Positions 54,431 through 63,154 of a stretch of 64,000 nucleotides of DNA are shown here, in pieces. This DNA is from DATARH01 sp963712835 (GTDB taxonomy: Bacteria; Pseudomonadota; Alphaproteobacteria; ATCC43930; CGMCC-115725): assembly GCA_963712835.1 (NCBI GenBank), contig CAVQJJ010000002.1, forward strand, positions 930,001-994,000. The letters are read 5' to 3'. The notes below the pieces were generated by a model, which did not search any database, was not told the DNA's origin, and worked only from the letters and a program-made list of their open reading frames with translations. Numbering within the stretch: the first letter of the stretch is position 1; each line of letters starts with the position of its first letter. The translations under genes and the position numbers were made by a program.

Positions 54431-55381
54431 ATGCAATACGGCTTTGGCGCGCCGGTCAGCGGCCCGCTTTCGGGCGCGAAGGATCTTGCCCGCATCACGC
54501 GGGAGGGCGAGGCGATCGGCTACGATTACTGCACGCTGTCCGATCACGTCGTAATTCCCCGCGAGTTGGAGGCCAAATATCCCTACTCCGACACTGGCGA
54601 GTTCCCCGGCCGCGCCGGCGGCGACCGCCACGAGCAGCTGACCGCGGTCGCGTTTGTCGCTGCCAAGACCTCGAAATTACGCCTCGTGACCTCGGTCATG
54701 GTCGTGCCGCACCGACCGGCGGTGCTGACCGCGAAAATCCTCGCGACGATCGATAACCTATCCGAGGGCCGCCTCACGCTCGGCGTGGGCGCCGGATGGT
54801 GCCGCGAGGAATTCGAGGCGATCGGCACCGACCCGTTCGACGAGCGCGGCGCCGTCACGGACGAATATCTGCTTGCGTGCCGCGAGCTGTGGACCCAGGA
54901 AAATCCGAGCTTTAACGGCAAGTATGTAAAGTTCTCCAACATCTTCTTCGAACCGCGCCCGGTGCAGAAGCGCGTGCCGATCTGGGTCGGCGGCGAAAGC
55001 GGCCCTGCGCTGCGCCGCACCGCGAAATTGGGCGACGGCTGGTACCCGATCGGCACCAACCCGGCCTTCCGCCTGGATACGCTGGAGCGCTTCAAGGGCG
55101 GTATCGAGCGGCTGCACCGCGCCTGCCGCAATGCCGGCCGCGACCCGAAGGAGATCGCCCTCGCCTACCGTGTCTCGCAGCGCGGCGCGGCAGTCTCCGA
55201 AAAGGCCGACAACGGCGATCGGCGGCTGTTCGCGGGCAGCAACGACGCGATCGTCGGCGATCTGCGCGCACTGCGCGACCTCGACGTGGTCGCCGTCGAT
55301 TTCAGCTTTGACGGCGCCAATGCCGGCGAGGTCATCGCCAATATGAAGCGCTTCCGCGAGGATGTGCTCACCAAGGTGTGA
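54431..55381 (+). CDS. LLM-class F420/flavin-dependent oxidoreductase
   Basis: A 316-residue luciferase-like monooxygenase-fold TIM barrel. Visible segments are GFGAPVSGPLSG, GYDYCTLSDHVVIP, VMVVPHRPAVLTAK, LSEGRLTLGVGAGWCREEFEA and PIWVGGESGPALRRTAKLGDGW. The C-terminus is shorter than in many LLM proteins. GGAGG precedes the ATG at 54431. The family uses F420H2 or FMNH2; the location directly before fgd and the cofE-cofD-cofC-fbiC genes favours F420. The substrate is unknown. Confidence 0.88.
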   Translation: MQYGFGAPVSGPLSGAKDLARITREGEAIGYDYCTLSDHVVIPRELEAKYPYSDTGEFPGRAGGDRHEQLTAVAFVAAKTSKLRLVTSVMVVPHRPAVLTAKILATIDNLSEGRLTLGVGAGWCREEFEAIGTDPFDERGAVTDEYLLACRELWTQENPSFNGKYVKFSNIFFEPRPVQKRVPIWVGGESGPALRRTAKLGDGWYPIGTNPAFRLDTLERFKGGIERLHRACRNAGRDPKEIALAYRVSQRGAAVSEKADNGDRRLFAGSNDAIVGDLRALRDLDVVAVDFSFDGANAGEVIANMKRFREDVLTKV

Positions 55382-55392
55382 GGAGCAGAGCC

Positions 55393-56394
55393 GTGCTGAA
55401 GATTGGATACAAGGCGTCGGCGGAGCAGTTCGGGCCGCGCGAATTGCTGGGGTTTTCGCTGCTGGCCGAGGAGGTCGGCTTCGACTCGGTCTTTGTCAGC
55501 GACCATTTCCAGCCATGGAAGCATACCGACGGGCACGCGCCGAACTCGCTCGCCTGGCTCGGCGCGCTCGGCGCCAGCACCAAGCGCGTCGTCATCGGCA
55601 CCAGCGTCGCGACACCGACCTTCCGCTACCAGCCGGCGATCGTCGCCCAGGCGTTCGGCACGATGGGCTGCATGTTTCCCGGCCGCGTCGTACTCGGGGT
55701 CGGTACCGGCGAGTCGCTGAACGAGGTGCCGTCGGCGGGCATCACTTGGCCCGGCGCCAAGGAACGCCGCGACCGGCTGCGCGAGGCGATCCGCCTCATC
55801 AATACGCTGTGGACGCAGGACCGCGTCACCTTCGAGGGCCAGTTCTATAAAACCATCGACGCGACGATTTACGACAAACCGAAGCAGAAGGTGCCGATCT
55901 GGGTTGCCGCCTCGGGCCCGCTCGCGGCGCAGATGGCCGGGCAGATCGCCGAGGGCTTCATTGTCACCAGCGGCAAGAACCCGGCGCTCTACACCGAGCT
56001 CACCGGCAAGGTCACCGAAGGCCTCTCGAAGGCTGGGCGCGAGCATGCAAGCCTCGAGAAGATGATCGAGGTCAAGGTATCGTTTGACACCGACGCGCAG
56101 CAGGCGAAGGAGCTGACGCGCCATTGGGCGGCGCTGGCGCTGTCGCCCGAGGAAAAGATGGGCGTCGAGGACCCGATCGAGATGGAGAAGCGCGCCGACG
56201 CTCTACCTTTGGATCGCGCCGCCAGCCGGTGGATCGTGTCGAGCGACCCCGACGAGCAGGTCGAGCGCATCCGCCCCTATGTGGAATTGGGCTTCACGCA
56301 CCTCGTGTTCCACGCCCCCGGCCCCGACCAGGCGCGGTTTCTGAAGCTCTACGCCGAGCAGGTTGTCCCCCGGCTGCACAAAGCATTCGGCTGA
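55393..56394 (+). CDS. fgd: F420-dependent glucose-6-phosphate dehydrogenase homologue
   Basis: A 333-residue TIM barrel closely matching actinobacterial FGD: GYKASAEQFGPREL, VSDHFQPWKHTDGHAP, TPTFRYQPAIVAQAF and GVGTGESLNE. Residues equivalent to the M. tuberculosis catalytic and cofactor residues E13, H40, W44 and E109 are E11, H38, W42 and E107. K195, K255 and R279 match the phosphate-binding K198, K259 and R283. That predicts glucose-6-phosphate oxidation with reduction of F420. AGGAG precedes the GTG start. The assignment of M. tuberculosis residues is from memory. Confidence 0.88.
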   Translation: MLKIGYKASAEQFGPRELLGFSLLAEEVGFDSVFVSDHFQPWKHTDGHAPNSLAWLGALGASTKRVVIGTSVATPTFRYQPAIVAQAFGTMGCMFPGRVVLGVGTGESLNEVPSAGITWPGAKERRDRLREAIRLINTLWTQDRVTFEGQFYKTIDATIYDKPKQKVPIWVAASGPLAAQMAGQIAEGFIVTSGKNPALYTELTGKVTEGLSKAGREHASLEKMIEVKVSFDTDAQQAKELTRHWAALALSPEEKMGVEDPIEMEKRADALPLDRAASRWIVSSDPDEQVERIRPYVELGFTHLVFHAPGPDQARFLKLYAEQVVPRLHKAFG

Positions 56395-56404
56395 CGGATT
56401 TCCA

Positions 56405-57172
56405 ATGGCGCAACGGCTGGAGATCATCGGGTTGCCGGGCGTGCCTATGGTGCAGCCCGGCGACGACCTCGCCGCCCTCGCGGTTTCGGCGCTGGTCGAC
56501 GCCGCGATCGCGCCCGAGCCGGGCGATGTGCTGGTCGTCGCGCAAAAGATCGTCTCCAAGGCCGAGAACCGGTTTGTCGACGTCACCACCGTCACTCCGT
56601 CCGCGGCGGCGAAGAAGCTCGCCGAGGAGACCGGGAAGGATGCGCGGTTCTGCGAAGTAGTGCTGTCGGAGTCGAAGCGCATCGTACGCCATCGCACGAA
56701 CCTCATCATCGCCGAGCACCGGCGCGGCTGGGTCATGGCGAATGCCGGCATCGACCATTCGAACGTCGCGCCGGGCGACGGGCATGAGCGCGTGCTGTTG
56801 CTGCCGGTCGATCCGGACGCCTCGGCGCGGGCGCTGCGCGAGGAGCTTGTCGCATCCTATGGCGTGCCGATCGCGGTCGTCATCAGCGACAGTTTCGGCC
56901 GGCCGTTTCGCCGCGGCACGGTCGGCATCGCATTAGGTTCGGCCGGCCTGCCGGCGATCATCGATTGGCGCGGTTATCCCGATCTGTTCGGCCGAGCGCT
57001 CGAGGTGACCGAAACCGGCTTTGCCGATGAGATCGCCGCCGCTGCGTCGCTCGTCATGGGCCAAGCGAACGAGGCGATGCCGATGGTGCTGGTGCGCGGC
57101 CTCTCTTGGACCGCGCCCGAGGCGGACGGCACCGCATTGGTGCGCCCGCCGGAGCACGATCTGTTCCGATGA
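56405..57172 (+). CDS. cofE: Coenzyme F420-0:L-glutamate ligase
   Basis: A 255-residue ligase with the CofE core: VLVVAQKIVSKAENR, IVRHRTNLIIAEHRRGWVMANAGIDHSNV, ISDSFGRPFRRGTVGIALGSAG and ADEIAAAASLVMGQANE. It adds glutamates to F420-0 in a GTP-dependent reaction. It is the stand-alone form, without the C-terminal nitroreductase-like domain of actinobacterial FbiB. The stop is immediately followed by the cofD ATG. Confidence 0.93.
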   Translation: MAQRLEIIGLPGVPMVQPGDDLAALAVSALVDAAIAPEPGDVLVVAQKIVSKAENRFVDVTTVTPSAAAKKLAEETGKDARFCEVVLSESKRIVRHRTNLIIAEHRRGWVMANAGIDHSNVAPGDGHERVLLLPVDPDASARALREELVASYGVPIAVVISDSFGRPFRRGTVGIALGSAGLPAIIDWRGYPDLFGRALEVTETGFADEIAAAASLVMGQANEAMPMVLVRGLSWTAPEADGTALVRPPEHDLFR

Positions 57173-58129
57173 ATGCCAATGGCTTTTAACGATGGCCCGG
57201 TTCTGGCGTTGTCGGGCGGTGTCGGCGGCGCCAAACTGGCGCTTGGCCTCTACCGCATCTTGGCGCCCGATACGCTGACGATCGTCGCCAATACCGGCGA
57301 CGATTTCGAGCATTTGGGCCTCACGATCTGCCCCGATCTCGACACGCTGCTCTACACGCTGTCGGGCGAGGCAAACCCCGAGCTTGGCTGGGGACGGCGC
57401 GGCGAGACCTGGACATTTATGGCGGCGCTGGAAAAGCTCGGCGGCGAGACCTGGTTCCGGCTCGGCGACGGCGATCTCGCCACCCATATCGAGCGCACCC
57501 GCCGGCTTGCCGCGGGCGAGAGCCTGTCTGCCATCATGGACGATTTCCGCTGGCGACTTGGCATCGCCGCGCGGATTTTGCCGGCGAGCGACGACAAGGT
57601 GCGCACCCGGCTCGACACCGATCGCGGTTGGCTCGATTTCCAGGATTATTTCGTGCGGATGCGCTGCGAGCCAGTCGTGCGCCGGCTCGAATTCGCCGGC
57701 AGTGAGAGCGCGCGACCACACCCCGGCTTCCTCGCGGCGCTCGCCGATTCAAACCTGCGAGCGGTGGTGATCTGCCCGTCCAACCCATTCATCAGCATCG
57801 ACCCGATCCTCGCCGTGCCGGGCGTGCGTGAGGCGCTGCGGGCGTGCCCGGCGCCGGTCGTCGCGGTATCGCCGATCATCGGCGGCAAGGCGGTCAAGGG
57901 CCCCACCGCCAAAATGATGAAAGAGCTGGGCCTGCCGGTCGACACTGCAGCGGTCGCCCGGCATTACCGCGATTTCACCGATATCTATATCGCCGACGAG
58001 GCGGACCGCGACGCCATTGCGGGCCTCGATCTCCCGGTCGAACACGCGCCGACACTCATGGTGACGCTGAAAGATCGCGAAAGCCTGGCCCGCATCGTCG
58101 TCGCCGCGGCGGATCGGACGCGGCGATGA
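57173..58129 (+). CDS. cofD: 2-phospho-L-lactate (or related) transferase for F420-0
   Basis: A 318-residue protein with the family opening VLALSGGVGGAKLALGLYRI, VVANTGDDFEHLGL, CPDLDTLLYTL and ICPSNPFISIDPILAVPG. It transfers the phospholactyl or phosphoenolpyruvyl group onto FO. In-frame ATG codons lie at 57173 and 57179. The stop overlaps the cofC start (ATGA). Whether the moiety is phospholactate, phosphoenolpyruvate or 3-phosphoglycerate cannot be told. Confidence 0.93.
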   Translation: MPMAFNDGPVLALSGGVGGAKLALGLYRILAPDTLTIVANTGDDFEHLGLTICPDLDTLLYTLSGEANPELGWGRRGETWTFMAALEKLGGETWFRLGDGDLATHIERTRRLAAGESLSAIMDDFRWRLGIAARILPASDDKVRTRLDTDRGWLDFQDYFVRMRCEPVVRRLEFAGSESARPHPGFLAALADSNLRAVVICPSNPFISIDPILAVPGVREALRACPAPVVAVSPIIGGKAVKGPTAKMMKELGLPVDTAAVARHYRDFTDIYIADEADRDAIAGLDLPVEHAPTLMVTLKDRESLARIVVAAADRTRR

Positions 58130-58791
58130 GCGATCCCGGCGAGGTCTGGGCGATCATCCCGGTCAAGGAAACCGTCGGCGCCAAGCAGCGTCTCGCGCCA
58201 GTGCTGTCGGCTCCACTGCGCCAAGCGCTGGCGCTGGCGATGGTCGAAGATGTGCTGGAGGCCGTCGCCGGGGTCAAGGGGCTGGGCGGCGCGATCCTTG
58301 TCACCGCCGATGCTCAGGCGGGAATTCTTGCCCGCCGCTACGGCATGCAAACCCTGGCCGATGGTGCACACGATGGCCATACCGGCGCGGTCAACGCCGG
58401 CGCGCGCCACCTCGTCGCGCACGGCCGTAAGACGCTGCTGACTCTGCCGGGCGACCTGCCGCTCGTCATTGCGGCCGAGATCGAGCAGCTCATCGCCGCG
58501 CATCGGGCCGCCCCGTCCTTCACGATCGCCCCGGCGCATGACGATCTCGGTTCGAATGCGATCCTGATGTCGCCGCCGCAAGCGGTCCCGTTGCGCTTTG
58601 GCGAAAACAGCTTTTTCCCGCACCTCGCGGCGGCACGCGCCCAGGGCATCGAGCCATGTGTTTTACGCCTGCCGGGGATCGCCTTCGATATCGACAATCC
58701 GCAAGACCTCCACCATTTTGCACGGTTAAAGTCGAAAACCCGTGCAGCTACGCTTATTGCTGAGCACGCCAACGAGATGGGGGTGGAGTGA
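58126..58791 (+). CDS. cofC: Phosphoenolpyruvate/phospholactate guanylyltransferase
   Basis: A 221-residue nucleotidyltransferase with WAIIPVKETVGAKQRLAPVLS, VTADAQAGILARRYG, LTLPGDLPLV, DDLGSNAILMSP and FGENSFFPHLAAARAQGIE. It activates the three-carbon acid with GTP for CofD. It overlaps cofD and fbiC by four bases each. The substrate-selecting residues of CofC were not assessed. Confidence 0.9.
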   Translation: MSDPGEVWAIIPVKETVGAKQRLAPVLSAPLRQALALAMVEDVLEAVAGVKGLGGAILVTADAQAGILARRYGMQTLADGAHDGHTGAVNAGARHLVAHGRKTLLTLPGDLPLVIAAEIEQLIAAHRAAPSFTIAPAHDDLGSNAILMSPPQAVPLRFGENSFFPHLAAARAQGIEPCVLRLPGIAFDIDNPQDLHHFARLKSKTRAATLIAEHANEMGVE

Positions 58792-61211
58792 CGGACTTCT
58801 TCACGGCGATCCTCGACCGCGCCGAAGCCGGCGAGGGGCTCCCCGAGGCCGACGCTCTCGCGCTCGCCGAATGCGAGGAACTGCCCGCCTTGATGCGGGT
58901 CGCGACCGGCCTGCGCGACGCAGGGCATGGCAACCTTGTCTCCTACTCGCGCAAAGTGTTCATCCCGCTGACGCAGCTTTGCCGCGACGTCTGCCATTAC
59001 TGCACCTTCGCGCACCCGCCGCGGCGCGGCGAGCGGGCCTACCTCACGCGCGACGAGGTGCTGGCGATCGCCCGCGCCGGCGCAAAAGCCGGCTGCAAAG
59101 AGGCGCTGTTCACACTGGGCGACAAGCCGGAGCTGCGTTACCGCGCGGCGCGCGACGAGCTTGCGGCGCTCGGCCATGACAGCACCCTCGCCTATCTTGC
59201 CGAGATGGCGGCGATGGTATTCAAGGAAACCGGGCTGCTACCGCATCTCAACCCTGGCCTGATGACTCGCGATGATCTTGGCGCGCTGCGCAAGGTCTCG
59301 GTCTCGCAAGGCATCATGCTGGAGAGCGCGAGCGAGCGGCTATCGCAAAAGGGCGGCCCGCATTTCGGCTCGCCCGACAAGCTCCCGGCGCGGCGTCTTG
59401 CGACGATCGAAGCAGCCGGCGAGGCGGCGGTGCCCTTCACCAGCGGCATCCTCATCGGCATTGGCGAAACGCGCCGCGAGCGGATCGAGGCGATGCTGGC
59501 GCTGCGCGAGCTGCACGAGCGCCACGGCCACATTCAGGAAATCATCGTCCAGAATTTCCGCGCCAAGCCCGACACGAAAATGGCTGCCGCGCCCGATCCT
59601 GATCAGGCCGAGCACCTGTGGACGATCGCCATCGCGCGGCTGATCTTTGGTGCGGCGATGAACCTGCAAGCGCCGCCCAACCTGATGCCCGATGCACTGG
59701 AGGCGATGATCGGTGCCGGCATCAACGATTGGGGCGGTGTCTCGCCGGTGACACCCGATCACGTGAACCCCGAAGCGCCATGGCCCGCGCTGGACCTGCT
59801 CGCAGTACGGACGGCCAAGGCCGGCAAGCTCCTGGTCGAGCGGCTGGCGGTTTACCCGGAATACGCGTTGCATCCGGCCAAATGGCTCGATCCCGCGCTG
59901 CGCACGGCGACCTTGCGGCGTATTGACGGACAAGGCCTGGCGCGCACCGAGAATTGGAGTCCGGGCGCGGACGACCAGACGCCTACCGCCGCAAGCGGAG
60001 CGCTCGTCCCTGCCCTCACCGCCGCGGTCCAGCCGATCCTCGATCGCGCAACGGCCGGGGAGACCTTGAGCGAGCGCGAGATCGTCGCGTTGTTCGAGGC
60101 GCGCGGCGATGCGTTCGACGCGGTATGCGAAGCCGCCGACCGGCTACGCCGCGATGTCAATGGCGAGACGGTCAGCTACGTTGTTACTCGCAACATCAAC
60201 TACACCAATATCTGCTATTTCCGCTGCCAGTTCTGCGCGTTCTCGAAGGGCAAGCTCAGTGAGAATCTACGCGGCCGACCCTACGATCTTGATTGGAGCG
60301 AGATCGTCCGGCGCTGCGAAGAAGCCTGGGGCCGTGGCGCGACCGAAGTCTGCCTGCAGGGCGGCATTCACCCGGAATATACCGGCGCGACCTATCTCGG
60401 CATCTGCCGGGCGATCAAGCAGGCGCTGCCGCGGATGCATATCCACGCCTTCTCGCCGCTCGAAATCTGGCAGGGCGCAAAGACCCTGGGCCGCACCCTC
60501 CCCGATTTCCTCGCTGAGCTAAAGGAGGCAGGGCTCAGCTCCCTGCCCGGCACCGCCGCGGAAATCCTCGATGACGAGGTGCGTGCCGTCATCTGCCCCG
60601 ACAAGATCAAGACGGCCGAGTGGCTCGAGGTGATGGAAGCGGCGCACCGGGTCGGCCTGCGCGCGACGGTCACGATCATGTTCGGCCATGTCGACCGCTA
60701 CGAGCACTGGGCGCGGCATTTGTTGCGCGTGCGGGCGCTGCAGGAGCGCACCGGCGGATTCACCGAGTTCGTGCCGCTGCCCTTCGTGCCGATGGAAGCG
60801 CCGATGTATTTGAAGGGCGCCGCGCGGCTCGGGCCCACGTTTCGTGAGGCGGTGCTGATGCACGCGATCGCCCGCCTTGCGCTCAACCCGGTGATCACGA
60901 ACATCCAGGCGTCATGGGTGAAGCTCGGCCCCGCCGGGATCGCGGCCTGCCTGAATGCAGGGGTCAACGACCTCGGCGGCACGCTGATGAACGAAAGCAT
61001 CTCGCGCGCCGCCGGCGCCAGTTTCGGTCAGGAAATGCCGCCTGAGGATATGGAGACGCTGATCCGCTCGCTCGATCGTACACCGCGCCTGCGCACGACA
61101 CTTTATGGCGACGCGCCGGACGATCGGCGCATCGCCTCGTTCGGCGCCGCGCCGCTGCTGGAACCGATCAACACGCCCGCGCGCAAATACGAGCGCACAG
61201 CGGCGGAGTAG
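58788..61211 (+). CDS. fbiC: FO synthase, fused CofG-CofH
   Basis: An 807-residue fusion of two radical-SAM enzymes. The CofG half carries CRDVCHYC (CX3CX2C) near residue 65 and the CofH half carries CYFRCQFC near 480, each binding a [4Fe-4S] cluster. The two halves are joined around residue 385-420. It makes the deazaflavin FO from a pyrimidine and tyrosine. The GTG start overlaps the cofC stop. Fused FbiC is typical of actinobacteria; archaea have separate genes. Confidence 0.94.
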   Translation: MTDFFTAILDRAEAGEGLPEADALALAECEELPALMRVATGLRDAGHGNLVSYSRKVFIPLTQLCRDVCHYCTFAHPPRRGERAYLTRDEVLAIARAGAKAGCKEALFTLGDKPELRYRAARDELAALGHDSTLAYLAEMAAMVFKETGLLPHLNPGLMTRDDLGALRKVSVSQGIMLESASERLSQKGGPHFGSPDKLPARRLATIEAAGEAAVPFTSGILIGIGETRRERIEAMLALRELHERHGHIQEIIVQNFRAKPDTKMAAAPDPDQAEHLWTIAIARLIFGAAMNLQAPPNLMPDALEAMIGAGINDWGGVSPVTPDHVNPEAPWPALDLLAVRTAKAGKLLVERLAVYPEYALHPAKWLDPALRTATLRRIDGQGLARTENWSPGADDQTPTAASGALVPALTAAVQPILDRATAGETLSEREIVALFEARGDAFDAVCEAADRLRRDVNGETVSYVVTRNINYTNICYFRCQFCAFSKGKLSENLRGRPYDLDWSEIVRRCEEAWGRGATEVCLQGGIHPEYTGATYLGICRAIKQALPRMHIHAFSPLEIWQGAKTLGRTLPDFLAELKEAGLSSLPGTAAEILDDEVRAVICPDKIKTAEWLEVMEAAHRVGLRATVTIMFGHVDRYEHWARHLLRVRALQERTGGFTEFVPLPFVPMEAPMYLKGAARLGPTFREAVLMHAIARLALNPVITNIQASWVKLGPAGIAACLNAGVNDLGGTLMNESISRAAGASFGQEMPPEDMETLIRSLDRTPRLRTTLYGDAPDDRRIASFGAAPLLEPINTPARKYERTAAE

Positions 61212-61499
61212 CTATTTCAGCAAGGCGCGGGCGATCTCTTCCCACTCGCTGTCGAGCGACGCGGTGGACGGCGTCTTGCCGGCCCGCTTGTACCAGCCGC
61301 CGGCATTGTGCAGATCGCCCTCAACTCGGTGCAGATAAGCATGCGCCCAGGCACCGTTCTCGTCGGCATCGGCCTGCGCGCAGCGATGCGCTTTATGCCA
61401 GTCGCCCTTGGCCTGCCACCACAGCGCGTGCAGCGCGCCGTTGGTCCCAGCCGGTGGCGACGCGCCCATCAGCGATGATTTAAAGCCCTCGAATTCCAT
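61212..61499 (-). CDS. Small conserved hypothetical protein
   Basis: A 95-residue soluble, Trp- and His-rich protein (for example LHALWWQAKGDWHKAH, WAHAYLHRVEGDLHNAGGWY) that looks like one or two helical-hairpin repeats. GGAGG precedes the ATG at 61499. It follows fbiC tail-to-tail with no gap. It may be a short TPR-like protein; no specific role is known. Confidence 0.65.
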   Translation of the reverse strand: MEFEGFKSSLMGASPPAGTNGALHALWWQAKGDWHKAHRCAQADADENGAWAHAYLHRVEGDLHNAGGWYKRAGKTPSTASLDSEWEEIARALLK

Positions 61500-61548
61500 C
61501 GTGCCCTCCGCAGGATTCTGTGGCGCGATGATAGCGGCGCCTGCGCAG

Positions 61549-62865
61549 TCAGGCGAGCACCCGATCAAGCCGGTCGCGCAGCCGGTAATACGAGCCGATC
61601 AGCGGCAGGAACCATGGGTTGCCGTTGTAGAGCGCGTGGCCGGGGAATTCTGGGCTGTCGAAGGCGCAGGCGTAATTGGCCGCACGAGCGATCTTGCGCG
61701 CGGTCTGGTAGCCGAGATAGGTCATCATCGCGATGCCGCTGCCGTTGCAGCCCAACGCGTAATGCAGCCCCTCGTCCTCGCCCATATGCGGCAACGCGTC
61801 GAGCGTGAAGGCGGTATTGCCGGTCCACCCATGGGTAATGCGCACGCCGCGGAGCTGCGGGAAGCGCTCGGTCATGTAGTCATAAAGCACACGAGCGCAG
61901 AGCATCGGATCGGCCTGGGTAAAGCGGGCGCGGCCGCCGAACACCATGCGCTTGCCATCGGGCGACATTCGGTAATAGCAGAGCACGCGTTTGGTGTCGG
62001 AGAGCGTACGGCCATTCGGCACCAACGAGCGCGCCAGGTCTTCAGGCAGTTCCTCGGTTGCGATGATATGGCTAGCGATCGGCACGATGCAGCGCCGCAG
62101 CCGAGGCGTCAGCGTTCCTGTGTAGCCGTTAGTGGCGATCACGACATCGCCTGCTTCGACCGTGCCGCGGCTCGTCGTGATGTGCCAGCCAACGCCATGG
62201 CGAACGATGCTTTGCACCTCAGCGTCGGCGCATATCGCGACCTCGCGTCTGCGGCAGGCATCAAGCAGGCCCTTGTAATAGAGCGCCGGATGCAGGCTCG
62301 CTGAGCGCTCGACCACCATGCCGCCATAGTAATAATCGCTGGCGATCTCCTCGCGCTGCCGCTCGCGCGGCACCGTATAGGCGCCAGACTGAGCACTGTC
62401 GTTCAGCGCCGCGAGCCGGGATTGCTGGTAAGCAAAATGCGCCGGTGTCCAGGCGCCCTGAAAGCGCCCTCGCTTTTGCCAGAAGCAGTCGATCCGCTCT
62501 TCGGCAATCAACCGCTCGACCAGCGAAAATGCGTCATAGCCATCGGACAACATGGCCGCAGCGTGTTCGGGGTCGACCTCGGCGCTCTTGCCAGAAAAGC
62601 TTTTGCCGATATTGACCCCGCCGCTGACCGCGCCGCCATTACGGGTGCTGGCGCCCTCGCCCAGCGCACCCCGCTCGAACACCACGGCGTCGACGCCGTG
62701 CTTCGACAGCTCTAGCGCGGCTGATAGCCCGGCATAACCGCCGCCGACGATCGCGACGCGCGCCGCTTTTGGCACGCCGACGAGCTCGCCGACCGACGGC
62801 CTATAGGCCTCCCACCAGAACGGAGAGGCTTTGAAATCAGGATGGAGGATGTCGCCGTGTTTCAC
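61549..62865 (-). CDS. FAD-dependent amine/amino acid oxidoreductase (DAO/PuuB family)
   Basis: A 438-residue flavoprotein with the dinucleotide motif VAIVGGGYAGLSAALELSKHG at the start, STRNGGAVSGG, a Rossmann ATNGYTG segment and a late GCNGSGIAMMTYLG. These match the D-amino-acid oxidase family, especially gamma-glutamylputrescine oxidase (PuuB)-like enzymes. The amine substrate is unknown. It lies downstream of the F420 locus on the other strand. Confidence 0.88.
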   Translation of the reverse strand: MKHGDILHPDFKASPFWWEAYRPSVGELVGVPKAARVAIVGGGYAGLSAALELSKHGVDAVVFERGALGEGASTRNGGAVSGGVNIGKSFSGKSAEVDPEHAAAMLSDGYDAFSLVERLIAEERIDCFWQKRGRFQGAWTPAHFAYQQSRLAALNDSAQSGAYTVPRERQREEIASDYYYGGMVVERSASLHPALYYKGLLDACRRREVAICADAEVQSIVRHGVGWHITTSRGTVEAGDVVIATNGYTGTLTPRLRRCIVPIASHIIATEELPEDLARSLVPNGRTLSDTKRVLCYYRMSPDGKRMVFGGRARFTQADPMLCARVLYDYMTERFPQLRGVRITHGWTGNTAFTLDALPHMGEDEGLHYALGCNGSGIAMMTYLGYQTARKIARAANYACAFDSPEFPGHALYNGNPWFLPLIGSYYRLRDRLDRVLA

Positions 62866-62923
62866 GCGACACCGACCCTAACGTCACGGAGCCCGCGGGT
62901 AAATGCCTGCTCCGCAGGGAAGT

Positions 62924-63016
62924 TTACTGGCTGCTGCTACCCGAACAGGCCCAGATGCCCCAAAAACCGGCTGCTACCAACAAAATCAAACCCGCATTGA
63001 CATACCAGGGAAACAT
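62924..63016 (-). CDS. Predicted 30-residue membrane peptide
   Basis: The frame MFPWYVNAGLILLVAAGFWG then IWACSGSSSQ encodes one hydrophobic helix and a short Ser-rich tail. A GGAGAG Shine-Dalgarno lies four bases before the ATG at 63016. It lies in the 289-base gap between the flavoprotein gene and the LLM gene. Its hydrophobic composition and good ribosome-binding site argue for a real small protein; homology is untested. Confidence 0.45.
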   Translation of the reverse strand: MFPWYVNAGLILLVAAGFWGIWACSGSSSQ

Positions 63017-63154
63017 CGATCTCTCCGACCCCAACGGGCTTGTTACCAGTCGATCGTCGTGGGGTTGATAGTCCACTCTATACTAGGATTCCTTAAAGGC
63101 AGGTTGTTGTTGCGAGCGACGCATCGCCGCAAAAAACCGGCCCTTCTGACCGCG

